Shown: piece after piece, positions 34,442-41,366 of the stretch | Position numbering within the stretch: position 1 is the first letter of the stretch | How the letters are laid out: every line of letters starts with the position of its first letter | NCBI GenBank assembly: GCA_021806235.1 | Contig: JAJZXU010000030.1 | Span: 1-41,366 of the forward strand | Direction of reading: 5' to 3' | Source: Thermoplasmata archaeon | GTDB lineage: Archaea > Thermoplasmatota > Thermoplasmata > Thermoplasmatales > Thermoplasmataceae | Length of the DNA: 41,366 nucleotides | Translations under genes and position numbers: made by a program | The notes under the pieces: generated by a model | Database searches by the model: none | What the model was told of the DNA's origin: nothing | What the model saw: only the letters and a program-made list of their open reading frames with translations

Positions 34442-34693
34442 ATTATTAGAGTATGTCCCTGTATTCCATCCGGTTCAAAATTTGAGCTATATTCTTTCAC
34501 CATAAACTATTTTGGATCAAACATTAAAGCCGTTGATAATATCAACCTGATATTGAAACTCAGAAATGATTATTGCTGTTTGCCTTATCATGCCTGTGGA
34601 ATTTCACTAATTAGGGGTAATATTCCATCCTATTCCGGTAAGTTCAGGCACAATAAAAATCCCCAGCATGAGCGTAATAGCTATTTCCAGTGA
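34442..34693 (+). pseudogene. Start-less open frame behind the orphan promoter
   Basis: From ATT 34442 (or ATT 34445) a frame runs 83 codons without stop to TGA 34691-34693. It includes SGSKFELYSFTINYFGSN, INLILKLRNDYCCLPYHACG and ISLIRGNIPSYSGKFRHNKN. In DNA this AT-rich such a length is uncommon by chance. There is no ATG, GTG or TTG near the beginning. It does not resemble the ATPase that follows. It may be a gene fragment placed under this promoter, or a gene using a rare start. Function is unknown. Confidence 0.35.
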
Positions 34694-34769
34694 AATGTAT
34701 GCTATTTATTGTTGAAAAATAGAATGAGTACCATGTTAAATAGCCTTTAATGTTGAATTTTTATATTAT

Positions 34770-34818
34770 GTTTCCATTAAGAAACAAAAATATATAAATA
34801 ACGTTTCCTTAAAGAAAC
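34770..34818 (+). promoter_or_regulatory. TATA box flanked by two palindromes (ATPase 3)
   Basis: GTTTC-CATTAA-GAAAC (34770-34785) and GTTTC-CTTAAA-GAAAC (34803-34818) lie exactly 33 bp apart, with AAATATATAAATA between them. The ATG at 34822 starts 3 bases after the near copy. Geometry equals that at 30004-30054, with a different palindrome sequence. Confidence 0.7.
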
Positions 34819-34821
34819 ATA

Positions 34822-36135
34822 ATGATAAATAAGGATGCCATCAGACGGGCTATATCAGAATTTATAACTATGGATTTGCCGGATTCCATAGATCGTGATA
34901 TTGATATAGATTTGTCTGTGAATAAAATTACTGTAATAGCAGGTATTCGCAGATCCGGAAAAACCTATGAAATTTTCAATATTATGAAGCATCTACTGGA
35001 TGCCGGAATACCAAGAGGAAATATATTATACACAAATTTTGAGGATGAACGTTTTATAGGATTCGGTGCCGGAGATTTTGATTATATTATGGATACGTTT
35101 GAACTGTTAAGTGATATAAATAAAAATCATGATACATACCTTTTTTTCGATGAAATTCAGAATGTTATTGATTGGGATCGTGCCATACGCAGATTGTATG
35201 ATACGGGAAAATATAGAATATTTTTAACGGGTTCGTCGTCAAAACTGTTGAGCACGGAAATATCAACATCACTGGCCGGAAGGAATTTAACATATATTAT
35301 GTATCCATTTTCCTTTAAGGAATTTTTAATGGCAAAAAAATTTAATCCGGATAAATTGCACATATATTCTGATGCCGGCAGGCTAAAAAAATATGCCATG
35401 GAATATATCTTATATGGCGGATTCCCTGAAATTGTATATACAGACAGCACCAGTACCAAGAAAAGGATTATATTATCATATTATGATACAATTATATTCC
35501 GGGATATATCCGGAAGGTATAACATATCTGATATAAATATGCTGAAATTAATAATAGGTTACGCCATAAATTCCTACTCTTCTGAATTCAGTTCCACAAA
35601 ACTGTATAACTATTTAAAATCTATAAATGTAAGCATCAGCAAGAAAACTATCAATAATTATATTCAATATGCGGAAAATGCCTTTTTTGTTTCCATGAAC
35701 CAAAAATTTTCAAATAGTTATAAAAAAATGCATCAAACCAGGAAAAAATTATATTTAATCGATAATAGCTTTTCCCTGCTTTATAAAAAATCAGATGATG
35801 ATGGCAAGCTGCTTGAAAATTCGGTGTATATACAGTTGCTGCGCATTAAGGAGAGATATAATAATATGGATATTTTTTATTATCATAATGGCTGTGAAAT
35901 TGATTTTATCGTTACAGAGGATTATAATCTGTTTATGGCAGTGCAGGTATGCTATGATTTAAACATGAACAACCTTGATAGAGAGGTTAAGCCATTAAAG
36001 AAATTCCTTGATAAATATAATTTAAAAAGTGGAATAATTATAACTATGAATGATAACAATATAAACATTGAAGATAATAGGATAAAAATAGTAAATTTTT
36101 ACCGGTGGATGCTGGATGATATTACCGGCGGATAA
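34822..36135 (+). CDS. AAA_14 / DUF4143 ATPase with nuclease-like C-terminus
   Basis: The 437-residue protein has Walker A AGIRRSGKTYEI near residue 40, TNFEDERFIG near 73, Walker B YLFFDEIQNVIDW near 110, the sensor FLTGSSSKLLSTEIS near 137 and the DUF4143 part LAGRNLTYIMYPFSFKEFL. The C-terminus has CEIDFIVTEDYNLFMAVQVC, the layout of a PD-(D/E)XK fold. It is a paralogue of the protein at 28651 (about one third identical by eye). The start is leaderless. A protein binding the flanking palindromes would overlap the start site; whether it is the ATPase is unknown. Confidence 0.85.
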   Translation: MINKDAIRRAISEFITMDLPDSIDRDIDIDLSVNKITVIAGIRRSGKTYEIFNIMKHLLDAGIPRGNILYTNFEDERFIGFGAGDFDYIMDTFELLSDINKNHDTYLFFDEIQNVIDWDRAIRRLYDTGKYRIFLTGSSSKLLSTEISTSLAGRNLTYIMYPFSFKEFLMAKKFNPDKLHIYSDAGRLKKYAMEYILYGGFPEIVYTDSTSTKKRIILSYYDTIIFRDISGRYNISDINMLKLIIGYAINSYSSEFSSTKLYNYLKSINVSISKKTINNYIQYAENAFFVSMNQKFSNSYKKMHQTRKKLYLIDNSFSLLYKKSDDDGKLLENSVYIQLLRIKERYNNMDIFYYHNGCEIDFIVTEDYNLFMAVQVCYDLNMNNLDREVKPLKKFLDKYNLKSGIIITMNDNNINIEDNRIKIVNFYRWMLDDITGG

Positions 36136-36230
36136 TAAAGAATGGGATTAAATGTTTTCATGATTTAACCCGCTTTACCATATTTCTGTATTTGATATAT
36201 AAATCATTATAGATATTAGAATCACCATAA

Positions 36231-36400
36231 CCGAAGTGGACATTGTCAACTTTTAGTTGATACTGTGACACTGATAGAAAGGCCGGATCAACTTTCCCTT
36301 GCAGGAGTTAGTTAAATTGCTATTCTCCATCATTCTGCGAGGATAGTGATTGTGGGAGTTTATAGAAATCAACTAAAATGCGACAATGCCCCGAAGTGGA
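36231..36400. mobile_element. Small MITE-like element with inverted ends and a 10-bp direct repeat
   Basis: CATTGTCAACTTTTAGTTGA (36241-36260) is matched in inverted form by ATCAACTAAAATGCGACAAT (36368-36387), 21 bp with three mismatches. Outside, CCGAAGTGGA occurs on both sides (36231-36240 and 36391-36400), as expected for a target duplication. The element of about 150 bp has no coding capacity. It sits next to the hicB promoter. Confidence 0.65.
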
Positions 36401-36404
36401 AAAG

Positions 36405-36433
36405 TTTATATTTATTATTCTACTGCAAAATTA
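36405..36433 (+). promoter_or_regulatory. Promoter of hicBA
   Basis: A GTTTATATTTATT box (36405-36417) lies close to 28 bases before the ATG at 36434. The MITE ends right upstream, so the native region above the TATA box is displaced by about 160 bases. Confidence 0.5.
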
Positions 36434-36649
36434 ATGAGATTTACCGTAATCCTAGAAAAAGATGAAAATGAAGTATATATAGCTACAGTACCGGCTCTAC
36501 CAGGCTGCATATCAGATGGTAACACAGTGGAAGAGGCTATGGCAAATATAAAGGAAGCTATCCAGGGATTTATAGATGACATGATTGCAGATGGAGAGGC
36601 TATTCCCCATGACATAGATATCATTGGAAATGTTGAATTAAATGCCTAA
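36434..36649 (+). CDS. hicB: HicB antitoxin
   Basis: The 71-residue protein reads MRFTVILEKDENEVYIATVP, ALPGCISDGNTVEEAMANIK and EAIQGFIDDMI, the complete partially degraded RNase-H-like HicB fold. No separate DNA-binding domain is attached, so it is a short form. I place the start at ATG 36434-36436, matching the family start and the leaderless promoter; a frame from 36386 would begin inside the MITE. The hicA gene overlaps its end by 8 bases. Confidence 0.85.
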   Translation: MRFTVILEKDENEVYIATVPALPGCISDGNTVEEAMANIKEAIQGFIDDMIADGEAIPHDIDIIGNVELNA

Positions 36650-36863
36650 ACTTCCGTCTGTCTCCGGTAAAGACACCATGAAAGCTCTTTCTAAAATTGG
36701 ATTCGAATTCAGGAGACAGGTTGGAAGTCACATCATATTGAAACGTGAGAAGGATGGAAAGAGAGTGGCAATTCCTAACCATGATGAATTGCCCAAAGGT
36801 ACACTGAGAGCGATAATCCGGCAATGCGATCTTACTGTAGAAGAATTCGTTAAATTGTTATAA
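36642..36863 (+). CDS. hicA: HicA mRNA-interferase toxin
   Basis: The 73-residue protein shows the HicA pattern: LPSVSGKDTMKALSKIGFEF, then RRQVGSHIILKREKDGKRVA with the catalytic histidine in GSH, IPNHDELPKGTLRAIIRQ and a final helix. It is a small double-stranded-RNA-binding-like RNase that cuts mRNA. The order antitoxin then toxin is opposite to the classical hicAB of E. coli but common elsewhere. All key residues are present, so the pair looks functional. Confidence 0.88.
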   Translation: MPKLPSVSGKDTMKALSKIGFEFRRQVGSHIILKREKDGKRVAIPNHDELPKGTLRAIIRQCDLTVEEFVKLL

Positions 36864-37101
36864 ATTGTAGCAACCACTTAACTTTTATGAAACAAGATTG
36901 ATTATTCTTATAAAGTCTTCTGAAGGCTTTTAACCATAATAATATGTCCTGCTCGGCATAACCATTGCTGTAATAAATTTTAGCTTGAGTTTCTGAAGCA
37001 CATTATCGTGGGATAGTTTATGGAACTATAATTTTACAATGTCTGTATTAATTTTCTACCCTAAAGTGTTAGTATGCTGTTTATTATCTTTCCCAGGTAA
37101 T

Positions 37102-38067
37102 TCATAATTCCACTATGGTTTTCAGGTATTTTTCATACTCCTTATTCTTCAGGTATGAGTCTAAATTATCAATGCCTATGTTCTTTTCAAGAAATGGCTT
37201 CAGCCTGTTTCTATATTTTTTTATAATTTTAATGGCATCGTTGAATGTATTGCTGTACCTGAATATCCCATGAACAGTGATTTCATTTGATGAAATATAT
37301 AGAGGGTTTAGCCCGGATGTGTTGCCCATGCCTATTAAAAACAGGTCACCACCTTTTCCGGTTTTGTTCTGTGCAAATTCTGTGGCCATTCCACTGCATT
37401 CAAAAACCGTATCATATTTATCATGTATTTCATCATTTAAAAATGCCGCAAATCCACATTTTCTTGCATATTTTATTTTATCCATATTTATATCACATAA
37501 TGTTACATTCGACCCGTGTGCCTCCGCAGAAAATGCTGTCAATATACCCACAGAACCGGATCCGACAATCAACACATTATTTTCCGGCCCGATCCCTGCC
37601 TTTCCCGTGGCATATACGCCTACCGACATAGGTTCAGACAGGCCTGCCTCATTAGTTGTTAAACCACCGGCTCTGTAAACAAATTCTTCAGGATATATAA
37701 TATATTCCCTGAGAGAACCGTCTACAGGTGGGGTTGCAAAAAATTTAATGTCCGGGCATAGATTGTACCTGCCAGTTTTACAGTATTTACATTTTTCACA
37801 TGGCAATCCCGGTTCTATCGCAACTATATCGCCTTTCCTGATATTATTGCCATTGCTTTCAGTTATGCCTGCCGTTTCATGTCCCAGTATCATGGGTTTT
37901 TCCAGAACAAAATCACCGATACGGCCATGAAGATAATAATGGACATCAGATCCACAGATGCCCACTGATTTAACCCTTATTTTAATAAAGCCTTCGGGTA
38001 TATCATCTGTATCATCAATATCCTTGATTTTTATAACTCCGGGAGATTCCAGAAAAACGCCTTTCAT
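37102..38067 (-). CDS. Zinc-dependent polyol (sorbitol/xylitol-type) dehydrogenase, MDR family
   Basis: This 321-residue medium-chain dehydrogenase has catalytic zinc ligands in GICGSDVHYYLHG and ILGHETAG, structural zinc cysteines in CEKCKYCKTGRYNLC, and the sorbitol-dehydrogenase mark IKFFATPPVDGSLREYI. The nucleotide-binding motif is VLIVGSGSVGILTAFSA near 164. It should oxidise a polyol or sugar with NAD(P). It is somewhat shorter than the usual 345 residues, mainly in the nucleotide domain. It is a single gene, with no sugar operon around it. Confidence 0.85.
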   Translation of the reverse strand: MKGVFLESPGVIKIKDIDDTDDIPEGFIKIRVKSVGICGSDVHYYLHGRIGDFVLEKPMILGHETAGITESNGNNIRKGDIVAIEPGLPCEKCKYCKTGRYNLCPDIKFFATPPVDGSLREYIIYPEEFVYRAGGLTTNEAGLSEPMSVGVYATGKAGIGPENNVLIVGSGSVGILTAFSAEAHGSNVTLCDINMDKIKYARKCGFAAFLNDEIHDKYDTVFECSGMATEFAQNKTGKGGDLFLIGMGNTSGLNPLYISSNEITVHGIFRYSNTFNDAIKIIKKYRNRLKPFLEKNIGIDNLDSYLKNKEYEKYLKTIVEL

Positions 38068-38222
38068 TACCTGATATTATAGGATGACTGTTAATTAATT
38101 TTTTTATTATAAAGATAAAATAGATTATCTGATACAGTATGGAAACCATTACATTGAAAATAAACCGTATAAATAAAATAGTTTACGATTATAGGTATTA
38201 TCTTCTATAATTTTACAGATAT

Positions 38223-40094
38223 TTACTTATAAATCATAGATTTTACAAATTCCTCTGTATCTTTGTCCACAAAATAAACAAAAACGCCGTATCTTGCACG
38301 CGTAAGCAATGTCCTGTATATATTTCTTACATGTTCTGTAAAGTTCCTGTCTCTTTTTATTATAGGATCTGCTGAATTTTCAGATTTTCCTACAAATTTC
38401 TGCTTACTGTTATCATAAACAAAATCATTTCCCCATATAAGACCTATATAATCAAACTCAAATCCCTGAATTGTATATATACTCCCCACCTGATACACGC
38501 ACTCCGGATCAATCGGCCATAAATACCATTTTGATGTTTTTGGCCTTGATGTGAATTTTATATTTGTATCCTTTAATTCCCATGTTGCCCTGAAATTTCC
38601 TATTATAATATCGTCCTTTAATGTGCCATCATTACTGGGGTCACTCCATGGCCAGCAGAATCCTGTAACCATCCTGGCAGAGTTGGGGTTTTTATTATTT
38701 AAGCCAATTATTTTATCTCTGAGTTTCTCAGGACTATCCATTATTTCAAACTGCATTTTATCGACAGGTGTTAATATTTTATTCTGTGTATCTCTTACCT
38801 CCAGCAGATTATCAATCCAGTTAAGGTATCCATCAGAACCACCACAACGAAATTCCGTTTTTAGTTCATATTTGTATACATTTGCGTTATATTTTTTCGC
38901 TGTGTTCTCGATCATGCTGATAGTACCAACTTCCTGTGGCCTTACTACCTGATATTCATCTATAAAAAATACCGAAACTTTTGCAACGTTTATTAATTCT
39001 TCGATCTGTGGTATAGTTGATCTTTTTTCTTTTTTTGTAAATCTGTTATTGCTTGATATTCTTAACCTATGTGCCTCATCTGCTATTAACACATCGATTT
39101 CGTTGTTTTTTGTGTTACTGAATGAATTAAAATATGTAAAAAGATTTTTAGCTCTTGAACCCACAATTTTTTGCAGAGAGGATGTAAAAGATTTTGAACC
39201 CGTTGCATGATATACCTTTAACCCCTGTGATAGAAGCTCCGCCATTGCATTCAATGCTATTACAGATTTTCCGGTTCCAGGGCCACCTGATACAATTATA
39301 ACTGCCTTATTCTTTAATTTTGATGCTTTTTTAGCATTGCTTATTACTGTATTGTTTGCTGTGATTTGATCATCAAGCAGTGTGAAAATTTTCTGATTTT
39401 CCAGTATTTTGGAGGTATATTCCACAAGTTTTTTTGATGGTTTTATATTACTGTGCGTAAACCTGGAGAATACATCTAATGAGTTTCCATTTGCCAGCCT
39501 GTCCTTCAAATAAGTGCCAAGTTTTGTGAAATCATTTTTTGTAAATAATGGAAATTTCAATAGTAAATCATCAAAATAGTTATCCAGAAGTGAATCTGAA
39601 GAATAATTATGGCAATAGGCACATCCATATAAATTTATACCGTTACTGAAAATATCCATGAAATCCTTCAGGTAATAATAATATCCAGAGATCTGTTCCG
39701 ACGGGTGTGGTTCTTCTCTTTCGGCACCACCTACATATGTTAATACATTGCCATTTATATCATCACCTGTATAGATTAAATTAACATTACTCCATTGCTT
39801 TAATTCCATTACAATTACATTTTTTGAATTATCTACCCCACTCCCAAAAAATATACAGTCTATTCTCCCTGAACTGTAAGGCAATTCATATTCTATCATT
39901 ATCCACACATCAAGTAGGTTATTTGCAGATAATTCATTTTTAACAAACTGCAGGGAATTGATCCATGCAGTTACCTCACCTGATGAGGGTTTACGCCTAT
40001 AGTAGTTTAGAAAATTAGTGAATAACTGGGTAGAAATGCTGTTATTATTCACATCATCTATAAAATTTTTTGAGGAATTTTTATACAAAAACAT
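38223..40094 (-). CDS. DUF2075-type helicase with N-terminal nuclease-like domain (candidate defence protein)
   Basis: The protein has about 623 residues. Residues 70-110 contain YSSGRIDCIFFGS and NVIVMELKQWS, the D...ExK pattern of PD-(D/E)XK nucleases. A superfamily 1 helicase follows: Walker A VSGGPGTGKSVIALN near 270, Walker B VLIADEAHRL near 345, FFIDEYQVVRP near 380, TIQGFEFDYIGLIWG near 555, and TLLTRARYGVFVYF. This is the DUF2075 arrangement, related to Schlafen-group helicases. The start ATG at 40092-40094 is preferred, 27 bases after ATATATTTAAA; a frame starting at 40109 adds five residues. It is a single gene. A role in DNA restriction or repair is inferred only. Confidence 0.8.
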   Translation of the reverse strand: MFLYKNSSKNFIDDVNNNSISTQLFTNFLNYYRRKPSSGEVTAWINSLQFVKNELSANNLLDVWIMIEYELPYSSGRIDCIFFGSGVDNSKNVIVMELKQWSNVNLIYTGDDINGNVLTYVGGAEREEPHPSEQISGYYYYLKDFMDIFSNGINLYGCAYCHNYSSDSLLDNYFDDLLLKFPLFTKNDFTKLGTYLKDRLANGNSLDVFSRFTHSNIKPSKKLVEYTSKILENQKIFTLLDDQITANNTVISNAKKASKLKNKAVIIVSGGPGTGKSVIALNAMAELLSQGLKVYHATGSKSFTSSLQKIVGSRAKNLFTYFNSFSNTKNNEIDVLIADEAHRLRISSNNRFTKKEKRSTIPQIEELINVAKVSVFFIDEYQVVRPQEVGTISMIENTAKKYNANVYKYELKTEFRCGGSDGYLNWIDNLLEVRDTQNKILTPVDKMQFEIMDSPEKLRDKIIGLNNKNPNSARMVTGFCWPWSDPSNDGTLKDDIIIGNFRATWELKDTNIKFTSRPKTSKWYLWPIDPECVYQVGSIYTIQGFEFDYIGLIWGNDFVYDNSKQKFVGKSENSADPIIKRDRNFTEHVRNIYRTLLTRARYGVFVYFVDKDTEEFVKSMIYK

Positions 40095-40303
40095 ATCATA
40101 TATAATCATAATTTAAATATATTTTTTTCTATTAAGATGATATATTTGATAATAAACAACCAATCTTAGTTATTTTATTCGGGTAAACATTTAATGATTA
40201 AATATACTATTTTATGAATGCAGCCACCCACTGTTGATAATTTAATATGTGATAGATTTATAAATTAAAGAAATTATAATAAATATAACATACATAAACT
40301 AAT

Positions 40304-40708
40304 ATGAAGGCAGATAGCAACCTAACATGGAACACATGGAAAAAATTGTTCATAAAAGGCAGAACACCGGCAACATACTTTATCATACCTATAATTATAA
40401 TTTTTATTTATTACATGTTCCTCTACAGATTAGATTTACAGTTTATGGTATATTCATTCACCGGTTCGCTGGTATCATATGCAGTTTTAACCGATCAGGT
40501 AGCGCATTTATTAACGGTTAACAGTTACGCCGATTATAAAAATATATCACAGAAACATTATGTAATACTATTTTTTAGGCTCAGGGAGCACGATCAGTAT
40601 GGTATGATAATAGTGTTTGTTATGGCAATTCTACTGCGTATATATTTTATAATTCCATTTATTGCCATTATAATGTATTTAATGTACCATGCAAGATTTT
40701 ACCATTAA
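40304..40708 (+). CDS. Small membrane protein
   Basis: The 134-residue protein has a short basic N-terminus, one helix pair (YFIIPIIIIFIYYMFLY and FMVYSFTGSLVSYAVL), a polar loop, then a second pair (YGMIIVFVMAILLRIYFIIPF). No motif is recognised. An AT-rich TATA-like region lies before the ATG. Its divergent neighbour is the nuclease-helicase gene; no link is evident. Confidence 0.55.
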   Translation: MKADSNLTWNTWKKLFIKGRTPATYFIIPIIIIFIYYMFLYRLDLQFMVYSFTGSLVSYAVLTDQVAHLLTVNSYADYKNISQKHYVILFFRLREHDQYGMIIVFVMAILLRIYFIIPFIAIIMYLMYHARFYH

Positions 40709-40781
40709 GAAATATTGATATTAAAAAATAATATAAACCTTTAATAAAATTTAATTTTAATTATATCTTCTAGGTGCGATA

Positions 40782-41192
40782 TTAAAACATATTGTCATCG
40801 TCCTTCTCTTTCATTCCATAACTAACAGAATCGGATAATTTGGTGTATGCAACTATTATAAGTATGCCTGGAATTAAGCCATCAAAGAGTAACTCCAGTA
40901 TTCCAAGTATTAGTGCATTTGATTTTGCTTCCTCAATTTTATCATCTATAATTTTTTTATATAATAGAAAATAATTCAGGAATATCCATAAAATGCTGAA
41001 AATAAAACCGATGCCCAGTATACCCACACCGAATAATAAGGGGGGAAAAGGTGAAGGTGATATAACTGTTCCTGCGCCGAAAGGAAATACAGCAAAGAAT
41101 GAAAAAAATAGCATACCTATAACTAAAAACACCGTCTGAATGACTATAGCAGCAAAAATTAAAGATTTCGCTGATGATGAATAACTATCCAT
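40782..41192 (-). CDS. Small membrane protein with four helices
   Basis: From ATG 41190-41192 (MDSYSSSAKSLIFAAIVI) the protein has 136 residues. It has membrane segments AAIVIQTVFLVIGMLFFSFF, PLLFGVGILGIGFIFSILWI, NYFLLYKKI and ILELLFDGLIPGILIIVAY, and an acidic end (KEKDDDNMF). The spacing resembles DUF4064/DUF5362-like proteins, but assignment is weak. A frame from 41213 would add seven residues upstream of the fitting start. Confidence 0.55.
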   Translation of the reverse strand: MDSYSSSAKSLIFAAIVIQTVFLVIGMLFFSFFAVFPFGAGTVISPSPFPPLLFGVGILGIGFIFSILWIFLNYFLLYKKIIDDKIEEAKSNALILGILELLFDGLIPGILIIVAYTKLSDSVSYGMKEKDDDNMF

Positions 41193-41213
41193 TTTACATA
41201 ATCTAATACACAA

Positions 41214-41366
41214 TATTTAATTGTTTCTATATATAAACTATAGAGTTTTTCTAATAACCTCCACAGTATAATAAAAAATAATAATTTCTGCAAATAATCC
41301 TTTAACATGCCACATTTCACGTATTCCCATGATAAAAATATTTATATAGGTGTACGCGATCAATTT
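41214..41366 (+). promoter_or_regulatory. Right edge, possible promoter of a gene beyond the window
   Basis: A strong AAATATTTATATAGG box lies at about 41336-41350 on the plus strand. A leaderless gene could begin within or just after the last bases of the window. No coding sequence is visible before the edge. Confidence 0.35.

Noticed and set aside
1-41366. CRISPR arrays, tRNA or rRNA genes, replication origin
   Set aside because: No regularly spaced long repeats, cloverleaf-like folds, rRNA-like GC-rich blocks or origin-like repeat clusters were seen by eye. A tRNA scan and repeat search would be decisive.

Overview
The window looks like an accessory region of a Thermoplasmatales-type archaeon, plausibly Ferroplasma or Acidiplasma-like. 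This is inferred from the AT-rich DNA, the many leaderless genes with a TATA box 25-32 bases before the start codon, the GGTGAT ribosome sites in front of internal operon genes, and the gene families present. No rRNA, tRNA or CRISPR array was seen.

Layout. Bases 1-700 hold a truncated gene end and a decayed reading frame. 708-3806 carry an archaeal AAA ATPase, a PH-like membrane protein and an MNT/HEPN toxin-antitoxin pair. 4449-7030 is a four-gene ABC exporter operon with its own winged-helix protein. 7182-9805 has a frameshifted DUF981 membrane gene, two methyltransferases and a Trm112-like zinc ribbon. 10190-13457 has a large exported surface protein with a terminator and a neighbouring regulator. 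14073-17612 has a membrane protein, an MFS transporter, an intact VapBC pair and an AIM24-family protein. At 17958-18942 a second vapBC pair has been cut by an IS200/IS605 element. 18976-22684 is a tight three-gene operon: an alkyl-DHAP-synthase-like flavoprotein, a GlpD-like glycerol-3-phosphate dehydrogenase and a lipid/diacylglycerol-kinase-like protein. 22897-25562 holds an exported protein with a Gly/Ala-rich membrane-active-looking segment, followed by tandem copies of one small membrane protein, which resembles a toxin plus immunity array. 25924-28252 is an AbiE-type pair whose toxin gene is destroyed by a damaged IS66 element. 28651-36135 contains two AAA_14/DUF4143 ATPases, isocitrate dehydrogenase, a ROK sugar kinase clipped by an intact TnpA/TnpB IS605 element, and an orphan promoter. 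36231-36863 has a small MITE next to HicBA. The rest holds a polyol dehydrogenase, a nuclease-helicase of the DUF2075 type and two small membrane proteins.

The most striking pattern is regulatory. Each of the three AAA ATPase genes is preceded by two copies of a private short palindrome. For the two DUF4143 ATPases the copies are exactly 33 bp apart, flank the TATA box, and end 1-3 bases before the start codon. A third pair with the same 33-bp geometry (34393-34441) stands before an 83-codon open frame that has ATT where the ATG should be. The palindrome sequence differs between loci while the geometry is kept, as expected for self-regulating modules with individual specificity.

The region is also rich in toxin-antitoxin modules: MNT/HEPN, two VapBC, AbiE and HicBA. 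In two of these five the toxin gene is broken at an insertion sequence while the antitoxin gene stays intact. Functional statements rest on family motifs read by eye; no database search was run.
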